The notes below the pieces were generated by a model. It saw nothing but the letters and a program-made list of their open reading frames with translations. It did no database searches and had not been told where the DNA came from. Positions 46,922 through 56,163 of a stretch of 64,000 nucleotides of DNA are shown in pieces. The stretch is from Gammaproteobacteria bacterium (GTDB taxonomy: Bacteria > Pseudomonadota > Gammaproteobacteria > UBA4575), in the NCBI GenBank assembly GCA_014075255.1, contig CP046178.1, forward strand, positions 1 to 64,000, read 5' to 3'. The position numbers and the translations under genes are program-made. Positions within the stretch are counted from its first letter, which is position 1, and each line of letters starts with the position of its first letter.

Positions 46922-47854
46922 ATGTCAGCACTAATTTGTGGCTCAATGGCCTACGACACCATTATGGTCTTTCCTGACCGTTTCAAAGAACATATCTTGC
47001 CAGAAAAGGTGCATATTCTGAATGTATGTTTTTTAGTGCCACAAATGCGTAAAGAATTTGGTGGCTGTGCGGGCAACATTGCCTACAATTTAAATTTATT
47101 GGGTGGTGACGGATTACCGATGGGAACAGTAGGTCAAGATTTTGATCCTTATTCAAAATGGATGTCTGAGTGTGGTATCGATCAGAAATACATTAAACAG
47201 ATTGATAACGAATATACCGCGCAAGCTTTTATCACAACAGACTTAGATGATAACCAAATAACTGCTTTTCATCCCGGCTCAATGAATAACGCGCATGAAA
47301 ATGTAATTCCTACCAAAGATGGAATCAGTCTAGTGTTAATTTCTCCGGATGGTAAAGATGGAATGGTGCAGCACGCGCAGCAGTGTGTAGATGCTGAAAT
47401 TCCATTTATGTTTGATCCTGGTCAGGGCTTGCCAATGTTTGATGGTGAAGAATTGCTTAAGCTTGTAGAGCAAGCCACTTATGTTTGTGTGAATGACTAT
47501 GAGTCACAATTATTGCAAGAGCGGACTGGTTTATCGATTCAACAGATTGCCGAAAAAGTTGAAGCCGCAATTGTTACTCGAGGTGGCGAAGGTTCTGTAA
47601 TTCATACCGATGGTAAGTCAATGGAAATTCCTGCAGTGAAAGCCACTTCAGTTCTAGATCCAACCGGCTGTGGAGATGCGTACCGAGGCGGTTTGATTTA
47701 CGGCTTAATGAATAATCTAGGTTGGGATGTCACGGGTCGTATTGCAGCGCTAATGGGTGCTATAAAAGTTGCACATAATGGTACGCAGAATCACAAATAT
47801 TCATTGAATGATTTTAAACAGCAGTATAAAAAAGAATTTGGACAATCTTTTTAA
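46922..47854 (+). CDS. PfkB-family carbohydrate/nucleoside kinase
   Basis: A 310-residue ribokinase-fold kinase. The N-terminal ICGSMAYDTIMVFPDRFKEH and FGGCAGNIAYNLNLLGGDGL resemble adenosine kinase-like members. The C-terminal anion-hole signature is DPTGCGDAYRGGLIYGL, with the catalytic Asp. Substrate is not certain: adenosine or a sugar are both plausible. A ribosome-binding AAGGAA lies upstream of the ATG. Confidence 0.87.
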   Translation: MSALICGSMAYDTIMVFPDRFKEHILPEKVHILNVCFLVPQMRKEFGGCAGNIAYNLNLLGGDGLPMGTVGQDFDPYSKWMSECGIDQKYIKQIDNEYTAQAFITTDLDDNQITAFHPGSMNNAHENVIPTKDGISLVLISPDGKDGMVQHAQQCVDAEIPFMFDPGQGLPMFDGEELLKLVEQATYVCVNDYESQLLQERTGLSIQQIAEKVEAAIVTRGGEGSVIHTDGKSMEIPAVKATSVLDPTGCGDAYRGGLIYGLMNNLGWDVTGRIAALMGAIKVAHNGTQNHKYSLNDFKQQYKKEFGQSF

Positions 47855-47863
47855 GATTTAAAA

Positions 47864-48517
47864 TTACTTCAAGCTAATCTGCTGCCAATTATTTTCAGCA
47901 GCATGTTCGCTGAGTTTTTCATCTGCATCTACTGCAATGGGATGGCTAACTAACTCTAACAGTGGAATGTCGTTGCGAGAGTCAGAATAAAAGTAACTTC
48001 CTTCAAGAGAATCGCTAGAATCTTTTAGCCATTCTTGTAGGCGCGTAACTTTTCCAGGACCAAAGCTCGGTGTGCCTCGCACTTTACCCGTAAAGTTTCC
48101 ATTTTCTATTGCAGGTTCCGTTGCAATTAAGTCGTCCATGCCAAACATATCTTTAGTTGGTTCAGTAATAAAACTGTTTGTTGCAGTGACAATAACTAAA
48201 CGATCTCCAGCATCGCGATGTTTGGAAATTAAATCAAATGCCTTGGGTTTGATAATTGGTTTGATGCGTTGCTCTATATAATCTTCACGCCATTGGCATA
48301 ATTCATCGTAAGAATTATTGGCTAAAGGTTGCAGGGCAAAATTTAAAAATTCATATACATCTAACTTACCTGCAAGATACTCTTTGTAAAAACGCTCGTT
48401 CTCACTTGCATAGTATTTAGCGTCTACCTTGCCAATGGATACAAGGTGAGCACCCCACTCATAATCACTATCGCCAGCAATTAAGGTTTCGTCTAGATCG
48501 AATAATGCTAATGCCAT
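47864..48517 (-). CDS. HAD-IB family phosphatase (SerB/CicA-like)
   Basis: A 217-residue haloacid-dehalogenase-fold phosphatase. Motif I is ALFDLDETLIAGDSDYEWG with both Asp, motif II VIVTATNSF, a Lys in FGPGKVTRLQEW, and motif III SYFYSDSRNDIPLLELVSHP. The alpha-helical cap between motifs I and II is of the C1 type. It could act on histidinol-phosphate, phosphoserine or a lipid headgroup. It converges on the PfkB kinase gene. Confidence 0.88.
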   Translation of the reverse strand: MALALFDLDETLIAGDSDYEWGAHLVSIGKVDAKYYASENERFYKEYLAGKLDVYEFLNFALQPLANNSYDELCQWREDYIEQRIKPIIKPKAFDLISKHRDAGDRLVIVTATNSFITEPTKDMFGMDDLIATEPAIENGNFTGKVRGTPSFGPGKVTRLQEWLKDSSDSLEGSYFYSDSRNDIPLLELVSHPIAVDADEKLSEHAAENNWQQISLK

Positions 48518-48661
48518 AGTTATAATAAATATAAAGGTTTAAAGAAAATCTGTATCAATAATGCTAAGTCATTGTATTGTATATTAAGTTTGTATATCTA
48601 GACGCAGTCTAAATTGCTCCTATTTAGACCCTATGCAACAATATACGGCTGGAGGGTAGTG

Positions 48662-49162
48662 ATGGAATGCAATCAGCATGTAATTGATGCTTCTGGTTAT
48701 CGCGAAAATGTTGGCATCATAGTATGTAATGAATCTAGGCATGTCGTTTGGTGTAAACGGTATGGTCAAGAAGCCTGGCAATTTCCTCAAGGAGGAGTTC
48801 AACCAAATGAAACCATTGAGCAGGCTCTTTATCGGGAGTTAGAAGAAGAAACCGGTTTAGGTCAAAGCCACGTTGATATTATCACTTGTACAAAAGATTG
48901 GCTTCATTATAAATTGCCTGAACGTTTAGTGCGAAAGCATAGTATGCCTAAATGCATTGGACAAAAGCAGCGTTGGTTTTTGCTAAAATTACAAACTGAT
49001 GAAAGTAATATTTGCTTAAATCATTCTCAAAAACCAGAATTTGATAACTGGCGCTGGGTGGATTATTGGCATCCTCTTGAAGAAGTGGTTGCGTTTAAAC
49101 GTAAGGTATATGAGAAAGCATTAAAAGAATTTGAGCCATTTTTATTTACTGCGGTGCATTAA
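48662..49162 (+). CDS. rppH: RNA pyrophosphohydrolase RppH
   Basis: Nudix hydrolase that removes pyrophosphate from mRNA 5' ends and so starts decay. From the ATG at 48662, just after GGAGGG (48651-48656), the product is 166 residues and begins with the family-like IDASGYRENVGIIVCN. The Nudix box is FPQGGVQPNETIEQALYREL followed by EEETGL. A longer frame from 48614 is less likely because it precedes the ribosome-binding site. Confidence 0.94.
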   Translation: MECNQHVIDASGYRENVGIIVCNESRHVVWCKRYGQEAWQFPQGGVQPNETIEQALYRELEEETGLGQSHVDIITCTKDWLHYKLPERLVRKHSMPKCIGQKQRWFLLKLQTDESNICLNHSQKPEFDNWRWVDYWHPLEEVVAFKRKVYEKALKEFEPFLFTAVH

Positions 49163-49184
49163 TTATTTGAATTTTAACGTCGAA

Positions 49185-49913
49185 CTACCGTCGTATTACC
49201 CAGAGCCAAATTCCTGTAATGGAAAGAATCAGTAACAAGATGGCTGCTACATCTATAACGTAAATACCATATTTTCCAAAAACTCGCCCACTATGGGCAT
49301 CGAGTAAAAACCTTTCTAAATTAATTTGTTTGCTCATATCATGAGATTCAATTACTTGTCTTAAAACCGGTAGGGTTATCGCGGGTGCTACCCAGTGAGG
49401 ATGTGGTCCTTGTAGTTTTTGCCAACGGGTTAAATCACCAAGACTTTCCCAATATGTGTTAATTCCACGCACTACCATAGTGTTGTTTTTTGACAGTGCG
49501 ATACCAATGGGAGCTTCCAGTAAACCATCTTGTGTAGTGATTTCGTCAATTATGTGTCCATCATGACCGATGACGATTAAAGAGTCAGAGGTGGCAATGA
49601 CAATTTTGTTATTCGTGTCGGTGATATGTTTAACGGCACCATGAATAGCACTTATTTCATGTGTTATAGGTTTTCCAGATAAATAGATTGATTCTCCAGC
49701 ATGAGAGATGGTCTGGTTGCCAAGCTGATATGTCGTTATTGGATTAGGCTTAATCCCGTAATACTTAAGCAACCAAGAGCTGGATAAGTATTGCTTATTT
49801 AGATTGAAATCATCGCTATGTTGTAATGCAATGCCAGTAATCACTAAAAAAGCAATGAATATTGCAGCAAGCAGACCTATTCTGCGATGCCACATGTGGA
49901 GTTTGGCGGCCAT
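49185..49913 (-). CDS. PepSY-associated membrane protein
   Basis: A 242-residue inner-membrane protein. An N-terminal span follows HMWHRRIGLLAAIFIAFLVI, with a His close to the membrane; a periplasmic domain with beta repeats, and a second span near the C-terminus (IDVAAILLLILSITGIWLWV) follow. PepSY_TM proteins often accompany iron or metal uptake and may move electrons. It follows the FMN-binding gene by 12 bases in the same direction. Confidence 0.82.
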   Translation of the reverse strand: MAAKLHMWHRRIGLLAAIFIAFLVITGIALQHSDDFNLNKQYLSSSWLLKYYGIKPNPITTYQLGNQTISHAGESIYLSGKPITHEISAIHGAVKHITDTNNKIVIATSDSLIVIGHDGHIIDEITTQDGLLEAPIGIALSKNNTMVVRGINTYWESLGDLTRWQKLQGPHPHWVAPAITLPVLRQVIESHDMSKQINLERFLLDAHSGRVFGKYGIYVIDVAAILLLILSITGIWLWVIRR

Positions 49914-49925
49914 GGGGCAAAAATA

Positions 49926-50441
49926 TTAACACGAATCTTTTGTTACATGTTTATGTAGCAAAAGAGACATTCTGGAGATGTTGGTGACAGCATTTACCGA
50001 GAGGGTGGCACCAGAGATATTGTCAATATTCGTATCGAGCTTGTTTTTCTCTGTTAGTTTTGCTCCAATAAATTGCTTTCCAAAAAAATCTTGTTTCACT
50101 TCCCAACCACGGCTTTCTCTAAAAATTAATACTTTAGCCTTCTCAAGACCCTGGGAGTTCACCACAAAGCCCGTAGTGATATAACGTTCTTTACCAATTT
50201 CTTCAAGAATCCAGGCTGTGCGGCAGTCATCCTGCCAATATGGCACGCGAATTTTTTTATATCGGTGACCAAGGATCTTTTTAACTTCTTTGCCTAGATC
50301 TCCAGATAAGGTGAGTCGCTTAGGGTTGGGTGTTGCTGTAAACGTAGCAGACAGAAAGTCTTCCGGTGATTGATAAACACTTTCTGCAGCCGTGGCAACA
50401 TGCGCAATTAATAAAATAAGTATTGGTAAAATCCATTTCAT
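49926..50441 (-). CDS. FMN-binding domain exported protein
   Basis: A 171-residue periplasmic protein with a signal peptide ending ATA. The C-terminus carries the FMN attachment-like motif DNISGATLSVNA, in which the flavin would be bound covalently through Ser or Thr. This family includes RnfG and NqrC, and stand-alone redox proteins. It lies between the porin and PepSY genes, forming a porin/flavoprotein/PepSY set with a Fur-like box upstream. Iron-linked electron transfer is inferred. Confidence 0.85.
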   Translation of the reverse strand: MKWILPILILLIAHVATAAESVYQSPEDFLSATFTATPNPKRLTLSGDLGKEVKKILGHRYKKIRVPYWQDDCRTAWILEEIGKERYITTGFVVNSQGLEKAKVLIFRESRGWEVKQDFFGKQFIGAKLTEKNKLDTNIDNISGATLSVNAVTNISRMSLLLHKHVTKDSC

Positions 50442-50494
50442 ATTGAATTGAAGCAGTTTAAATTACTTTTTTGTTCGCGTATTTCTAAAATTAA

Positions 50495-50526
50495 AAGCCC
50501 ATATCAGTTTTATACAATATGGGCTT
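50495..50526 (-). terminator. Intrinsic terminator after the porin gene
   Basis: Read on the minus strand, AAGCCCATAT and ATATGGGCTT form a perfect 10-base stem with a 12-base loop (50505-50516), followed by TTTTAATTTT. It lies 26 bases after the porin stop and 54 bases before the FMN-binding gene. It should end or attenuate transcription between them. Confidence 0.7.
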
Positions 50527-50551
50527 AGATAGTCTAATCTAGATGAATTAT

Positions 50552-51805
50552 CTAGAACATATAACCGATACCTAAATCGAATCCATCGAAGTCACGATCT
50601 TGTGCTTCAGCTTCAGGATCATGTGATCGATCGCGCCAGTCAAATTTAACCACTACATCTTCATGTGGCCACCAGTTTGCACCCACTTCCCATTGGCTGA
50701 ACTGATCTTGAACTCGTTGGCCTTCTACTTCTTCGTAACGAGCATACAATCCTAGCCAGCTATTTATTTTGTAGCTTGGTTCAAGATACCACCCGAATTG
50801 CTCATCTGGGCTGCCTGCTGCATCTTTAATATCTCCATCGATGTCCCATTCAGCGTATAGCGCTCTAAGACCAATTGGGCCGCGATTATATATGCCATGA
50901 AATGAATATAGAGTAGCTTCCTCAATCACGTCATTGTTTGCATCGTTTGTCTGACTAGCATCAGTTTGGTGATTTACAGTAGCTGCGAGTTCTAAGCCTT
51001 GTATGCCTGTATATTTTAATCGGCCTGTATATGCATAATTACTTGCATCTAATTGCGATGCCTTGCGACGACCACTACGAATTCTTCCGCTATTTGGAAT
51101 ATCGAGACCAGAGGTCATCGCTAAATCTGCACTTATTCCATTATCCCATTTATAATTTCCACCTACACCTACTTCCCACCATGTAGAAGGAATTATGATG
51201 TTTTCAACATCATTGCGCTCTACGCCGTAAAATGTTGGAGGTTCATGTGTTTCATTTAAAATTCCAACAGGTACTAAGAAAACGCCACCTCGAACTTGAG
51301 CATCGTTGTTAACATCATATTCAATATAAGCTTGTTCAACTTCTACTTCACCACCCAATGGATCACCATCTGACTCAACGCCACCATGTTCAATTTCAAA
51401 CTCTGAAACAAAACGAAGGTCGTCGGTGAATTGTTTGTTTAAAAAGACTACAAAGCGATGAAGATCAGCTTCATCCACATCACGACTGCTATCGTCCGCA
51501 TCTAGATTATTATAGTGAACTTCACCATAGCCGCCTATCGAAATGCCTTCTAAGGCATCGAGAGGGCTGTCTTCTACAACTTCAGCGGTTGCATTTGCAA
51601 TTTCATTTGCCTCGACTGCTTTCTCTTCTGCGCGTGTGGCAGTTTCCATGGCTTGTTTTTGTTGAATCATTAAATACTCAACTGCTTTTTTAAGGTTCTC
51701 GTATTCCTCTTTATCTACCGAAATTTGCTCTGCTTGGATGGGTAGAGTGATGACCAATAGAGCAGCCAAGGCCACAATATTGCGTAATGGTTTAATGTGT
51801 TTCAT
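50552..51805 (-). CDS. Outer-membrane porin, coiled-coil N-terminus
   Basis: A 417-residue beta-barrel porin. A signal peptide ends near PIQAEQ. A helical segment follows (about 30-80, EEYENLKKAVEYLMIQQKQA), then a barrel with aromatic strand ends such as ISIGGYGEVHYNN, and a C-terminal YMF, typical for BAM recognition. It resembles phosphate-selective or DUF3373-type porins loosely. A Fur-like box lies 81 bases upstream of the ATG. Solute specificity is unknown. Confidence 0.85.
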   Translation of the reverse strand: MKHIKPLRNIVALAALLVITLPIQAEQISVDKEEYENLKKAVEYLMIQQKQAMETATRAEEKAVEANEIANATAEVVEDSPLDALEGISIGGYGEVHYNNLDADDSSRDVDEADLHRFVVFLNKQFTDDLRFVSEFEIEHGGVESDGDPLGGEVEVEQAYIEYDVNNDAQVRGGVFLVPVGILNETHEPPTFYGVERNDVENIIIPSTWWEVGVGGNYKWDNGISADLAMTSGLDIPNSGRIRSGRRKASQLDASNYAYTGRLKYTGIQGLELAATVNHQTDASQTNDANNDVIEEATLYSFHGIYNRGPIGLRALYAEWDIDGDIKDAAGSPDEQFGWYLEPSYKINSWLGLYARYEEVEGQRVQDQFSQWEVGANWWPHEDVVVKFDWRDRSHDPEAEAQDRDFDGFDLGIGYMF

Positions 51806-51885
51806 TTAAAATATCCCTTAAAAACAAATAGTTATATATGATTAGCTGATTTACCTGCTTTGCAATCAACGTTTATAGTAATACT

Positions 51886-51904
51886 AATGAGAATGATTCG
51901 CATT
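51886..51904. promoter_or_regulatory. Fur-like box
   Basis: AATGAGAATGATTCGCATT is a 19-base near-palindrome close to the Fur consensus GATAATGATAATCATTATC. Its halves AATGAGAAT and GATTCGCATT are near reverse complements. It lies between the porin gene (minus) and a membrane protein gene (plus), 81 and 37 bases from their starts. On the minus strand a TACTATAAA-type -10 sequence lies just downstream, so Fur would cover the -35 region. Confidence 0.68.
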
Positions 51905-51940
51905 TATATATCTAATTGAGGGTAATTTCCTAAAGAAACG

Positions 51941-52741
51941 ATGTTATTAAGCAACTTATTAAAAGGTATTTATTCGGTAGAACGTACTATTGCAGTTAGA
52001 ATTGCCTGCAACATGAAATACCAATCTGCAATTCTCAACTTCTTACTTTCTATATCTTTATTCTGTGTCAGTTTTTATATCGCCTGGAATCTCAATGCAG
52101 CTGCAAACTTTCTGTACTCAACTTGGTACGAAGTGCTTAATCTTGATGAGACTATTAGTAAATACGCACCTGATAATAAATTTAAGAATGGTTTTGAGAA
52201 TACAAATCAACAACAACATATTGAACTGTTTTCGGGAATAGTTGCAGGGATCCAACGCGATGGGGAAGGTTTAAGAGATTTAAGTTACCTAGATGAAGAA
52301 AAAAACGCAAAGCGAACATTACTTACAGATGCTGAAGTGGTACATCTTAAGGACGTAGCTACTTTAGTTAGTAAATTTAAATATCTAGTTATTTTTGGGC
52401 CTCTAATTGTATGTATTGTATTTATATTGATGCGAACTAGGAAAATACCTGTAGCAAAATTTAAACGTCACTTGATTGGTGGCGTAGGAGTAATATTAGC
52501 TTTAGCTGTTTTAGTGATGTTGATAGGGCCAACAAAAATTTTCTATGTTGGTCATGAGCTTATATTTCCTAATAACCATCAGTGGTTTTTTTACTATGAA
52601 GAATCATTAATGAGTACGATGATGAAAGCTCCGGTATTGTTTGGGCCCATAGCATGCCAGTTACTATTATTAACGGTTCTGCTTTGGTTGGCAGCGTTAT
52701 ATTTCTTGCAGAGGTTCCAAGCCGCTTCTAGAAAGGTTTGA
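51941..52741 (+). CDS. DUF1461-like integral membrane protein
   Basis: A 266-residue inner-membrane protein with about four spans (residues ~35-55, 145-170, 180-200, 230-255). The loop ending YVGHELIFPNNHQWFFYYEE resembles the 'HxLxFPNxxW' signature of DUF1461 proteins, from memory. The function is unknown. An in-frame ATG near 52013 (MKYQSAILNFLL) could be the true start. It may be controlled by the Fur-like box upstream. Its 3' end overlaps hemJ by 14 bases tail to tail. Confidence 0.68.
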   Translation: MLLSNLLKGIYSVERTIAVRIACNMKYQSAILNFLLSISLFCVSFYIAWNLNAAANFLYSTWYEVLNLDETISKYAPDNKFKNGFENTNQQQHIELFSGIVAGIQRDGEGLRDLSYLDEEKNAKRTLLTDAEVVHLKDVATLVSKFKYLVIFGPLIVCIVFILMRTRKIPVAKFKRHLIGGVGVILALAVLVMLIGPTKIFYVGHELIFPNNHQWFFYYEESLMSTMMKAPVLFGPIACQLLLLTVLLWLAALYFLQRFQAASRKV

Positions 52742-53162
52742 CGACCACCAGAATTACAATTGTGAACAGGGCAAGAACAGGTGCTTCATTAAACCAGCGA
52801 TACCAAACAGGTGATTTGGTATTAGTATCGTTAGCAAATGCTTTAACTAATCTTCCGCACCACAAATGATAAATTATCAGTAGTATAATCAGTGCTAACT
52901 TTGCATAAATCCATCCAGAACTTGCATATGCGCTCCAATTAGATGCTAGCAGTAAAGAGCCCAATACTATTGTGAGAGCCATGCTGGGAGTGGTGAATCG
53001 ATAGAGTTTACGCTCCATGATTTTAAAACGCTCTTTGCAAGCTTGTTCTTCTGTTAATGCATGATGTACAAATAAGCGTGGTAAATAAAATAATCCAGCA
53101 AACCAGGTGATCACAAAAATAATGTGAAAGGCTTTTATCCAGGGGAAAAGAGTTAGAAACAT
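52728..53162 (-). CDS. hemJ: Protoporphyrinogen oxidase HemJ
   Basis: Membrane haem-dependent enzyme of haem synthesis, 144 residues. The N-terminus has the family signature PWIKAFHIIFVITWFAGLFY followed by LPRLFVHH. The conserved His and Lys residues are in place, with MERKLYRFTTPSM and a final WYRWFNEAPVLAL. Four membrane spans are expected. With hemL at 43-44 kb, it is the second haem-synthesis gene in the window. Confidence 0.93.
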   Translation of the reverse strand: MFLTLFPWIKAFHIIFVITWFAGLFYLPRLFVHHALTEEQACKERFKIMERKLYRFTTPSMALTIVLGSLLLASNWSAYASSGWIYAKLALIILLIIYHLWCGRLVKAFANDTNTKSPVWYRWFNEAPVLALFTIVILVVVKPF

Positions 53163-53183
53163 ATTTAGTTCGCTTGTGTGTTT

Positions 53184-54935
53184 TTATATGTCGTAGGAGC
53201 TTTTAAACTTTTCTTTGGTGAGAATTCCATATACACGGATTATATCAGGCCCTATGGTGCTGCTAATACAAAGTGCTTCAACACCTTCTTGTATAAAATA
53301 TTCACGTGCTGAATCGGCTGTGGCACGTAAATCTATGCAGCTTACTTGCAGTCGTTTAGCAGGAATTTCCATTAAATTAATCTCATCGACTTCCTCTTCT
53401 TTTTCATCTTGCAGGTAATTGCTTAAGTCAGAGGTAGGTAGAATTGCAATGGGTTCATCTTTTTCGATCACTATCCATTCTTTATTTTGCTGTACTAATT
53501 CTTTGGCTTTTTCATTGCTAATGATATTAGTGCTTCGATGTATATTGCGATTCATCACATTTGCTACACCAACTCGACGTAAAGCTTGCACCATGGGCTC
53601 ATGTCGGTAATCCAAGCCTTTTAGTTGCATCAACATTCTATAAATGGATCGCTGGCCAAATAACTGGCTAGCCGTAAGTTGTGCAGTAACAATCGCTAAC
53701 ATGCCGGGTAAAATAATATTTGGGTTGCTGGTAAGTTCAAATACAGCTGTTAATGCTGCTAGAGGTGCTTGTAAGGTAGCCCCCATCATGGCTGCCATGC
53801 CAATTAGCGCATACATGCCTGGAGAAGAAGATAGCTCTGGGAAGATAGGTTGCGCCATAAGACCCATAATGCCTCCCAAACTTGCGCCTATTACAAACGT
53901 AGGGCCAATGAGTCCAGCAGGTAAACCCAGACCAATGCTGCAAGCTGTAGCAATTAGTTTCGCCGCAAAAATAATGAGTAATAATGTCAGGCCGATATTA
54001 TTGACTAAGGTATTGTTCACGGTGTCATAGCCGATCCCCATTATTTGTGGCGCGACAATAGCAAGCAGTCCGGTAATGCAACCTGCCAGTGTAAATTTAA
54101 TCCATGTGGGTAATTTTTTGCCTGCTAAAGCAGATAATCTTGTTAAGTAAATAAATACAAAAGCTGCGATACCGGTCACGACACCTAGAAACATGACATA
54201 AGGAAGTTCTAGTAAATTAGTAAGTTGAAAGTTGGGGACTGAAAATACTACTTCGGTACCAAATACAGCGCGTGTGACTGCAGTGGCACTAACTGCAGAT
54301 AGTATGACAGGTAGAAAGCTGGCCAAAGAGTATTCCATCATTACCACTTCAAGTGCGAAAATTACACCCGCTAATGGTGTATTAAAAGACGCGCCAATGG
54401 CTGCTGCAGTTCCACAGGCTACAAGTGTGCGGATTGTATTATTCGGTAGGCCTAGTTGTTGACCCACTAAACTGCTAGTTGCGGCACCAAGATGAATGGC
54501 TGGGCCTTCACGTCCTAAAGACTGCCCGGAAATGATTGCCATGGCGCCACCTAGATATTGCAACAAAAAACTACGAATGCCTAAGTAGCCTTGATGATAG
54601 GAAAGTCTTTCCATTACATGCGATACACCTACAGTGGAATCTTTTTTAGCTAGTAACTTATAAAGAGCAGCAATTAGAAGTGCTCCTGCGATAGGTAATA
54701 AGACCCTGAGGTGGAGAGGTAAACCTTCGTAATTTTCTGGGTCTCCATAGGGTAAGAAAGAAATTTGAACCACTTCTATAAGTAGTCGGAATGAGACGAT
54801 AACCAGGCCTGTCATGAGGCCAGCTAGAGTGCCCAGAATAGCCAGTTGAATTAGAGCATCTGGTCTAGATGTGCGCAGACGCAAGTTTTCTAGTGCTTTT
54901 TTAAGCAGTCTACCAATCGCTGAATCATTTCCCAT
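53184..54935 (-). CDS. ClC-family chloride channel/transporter with C-terminal CBS pair
   Basis: A 583-residue integral membrane protein. ClC signatures are GREGPAIHLGA with the gating Glu, SFNTPLAGVIFALEVVMMEY, and GLPAGLIGPTFVIGAS (the GxFxP-like region). A cytoplasmic region from about residue 440 contains a CBS-domain pair, with VANVMNRNIHRSTNIISNEK. It may act as a chloride channel or a chloride/proton exchanger. The start at 54935 is an ATG with no strong competitor. Confidence 0.92.
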   Translation of the reverse strand: MGNDSAIGRLLKKALENLRLRTSRPDALIQLAILGTLAGLMTGLVIVSFRLLIEVVQISFLPYGDPENYEGLPLHLRVLLPIAGALLIAALYKLLAKKDSTVGVSHVMERLSYHQGYLGIRSFLLQYLGGAMAIISGQSLGREGPAIHLGAATSSLVGQQLGLPNNTIRTLVACGTAAAIGASFNTPLAGVIFALEVVMMEYSLASFLPVILSAVSATAVTRAVFGTEVVFSVPNFQLTNLLELPYVMFLGVVTGIAAFVFIYLTRLSALAGKKLPTWIKFTLAGCITGLLAIVAPQIMGIGYDTVNNTLVNNIGLTLLLIIFAAKLIATACSIGLGLPAGLIGPTFVIGASLGGIMGLMAQPIFPELSSSPGMYALIGMAAMMGATLQAPLAALTAVFELTSNPNIILPGMLAIVTAQLTASQLFGQRSIYRMLMQLKGLDYRHEPMVQALRRVGVANVMNRNIHRSTNIISNEKAKELVQQNKEWIVIEKDEPIAILPTSDLSNYLQDEKEEEVDEINLMEIPAKRLQVSCIDLRATADSAREYFIQEGVEALCISSTIGPDIIRVYGILTKEKFKSSYDI

Positions 54936-55114
54936 GGACTAGATTATGCCATAAGAATTTATTGGGTCTGTTACCAAAGGATTTATACGTACAGGTGTGT
55001 TTTTCTTTTGGATAAACATATTAGCTTGTATGATGCACCAAGATTTATATTAAGCACTAAATTTAGAGTATGAATCGACCGTCTCAATAAGAGAAGCATG
55101 AGGAAATAAGACTT

Positions 55115-56146
55115 ATGATTTCAGTTGGAATAGTTGGAGGAACAGGATATACCGGTGTGGAGTTGCTGCGCGTTCTCGCTTTGCATCCAAATGTTGAAGT
55201 TAAAGTGGTTACATCACGCAGTGAAGCAGGTAAAAAAGTTTCCAGTCTGTACCCAAGCCTGTTGTCCAGTTTTGGGATAAATTTTACCAAACCTGATGTG
55301 GCAGCGCTGAAGGAATGTGATTGTGTATTTTTTGCTGCACCTAACGGAACAGCAATGCAAATGGTGCCCGAGCTATTGAAAGCCGGTGTTAAAGTAATTG
55401 ACCTCGCTGCGGATTTTAGAATTAAAGATTCAGCTATTTGGGAGCACTGGTACAAACAAGCTCATGCCTGTCCGGATGTGTTGCAGACTGCTGTATATGG
55501 ACTGCCCGAGCTGCACAGAGAAGAGATTAAAAAAGCGCAACTCATTGCGAATCCAGGTTGTTATCCGACAGCTGTGATATTGGGTTTTTTGCCATTACTT
55601 ACTGCAGGAATTGTAAAAGATACTCAGCTCATTGCAGATACTAAGTCTGGCGTGAGTGGTGCAGGGCGAGGCGCAAATGTACCTACGCTTTTTAGTGAAG
55701 CGGGTGAAAACTTTAAAGCATACAATGTAAATGCGCATCGTCATTGGCCAGAAATCAAGCAAGAATTAGAATTTGTTACAGCTCATGATGTAAATTTTGT
55801 ATTTACACCGCATTTAGTACCTATGGTGCGTGGAATTTTTGCAACTTTGTATGTGACAAAAACAGAGAGCATTGCTGATTTAGCTGGACTGTATCAACAA
55901 CATTATAAAAATGAGCCATTTGTGCAGGTATTGGAAGAGGGAGTGCTGCCCGAAACAAAGCATGTTCGTGCATCTAATCAGTGTATGTTGTCAGTATCGC
56001 AACCCTATGATAGTGATACCGTAGTAGTCTTATCTGTAATAGATAACTTGGTGAAAGGAGCTGCTGGTCAAGCAGTTCAGAATATGAACTTAATGTTTGA
56101 AATAGAGGAAACTACGGGTTTAATGCAGCCAGGCCTGTATCCGTAA
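55115..56146 (+). CDS. argC: N-acetyl-gamma-glutamyl-phosphate reductase ArgC
   Basis: Third step of arginine synthesis. The 343-residue enzyme has the NADP-binding VGIVGGTGYTGVELLR at its N-terminus, the active-site Cys in NPGCYPTAVILG (about Cys148), and C-terminal HLVPMVRGIFATLYV. Length is typical. It starts the conserved argC / membrane protein / bactofilin / erpA run. Confidence 0.97.
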   Translation: MISVGIVGGTGYTGVELLRVLALHPNVEVKVVTSRSEAGKKVSSLYPSLLSSFGINFTKPDVAALKECDCVFFAAPNGTAMQMVPELLKAGVKVIDLAADFRIKDSAIWEHWYKQAHACPDVLQTAVYGLPELHREEIKKAQLIANPGCYPTAVILGFLPLLTAGIVKDTQLIADTKSGVSGAGRGANVPTLFSEAGENFKAYNVNAHRHWPEIKQELEFVTAHDVNFVFTPHLVPMVRGIFATLYVTKTESIADLAGLYQQHYKNEPFVQVLEEGVLPETKHVRASNQCMLSVSQPYDSDTVVVLSVIDNLVKGAAGQAVQNMNLMFEIEETTGLMQPGLYP

Positions 56147-56163
56147 TGCTTTGATCGTTTGTT

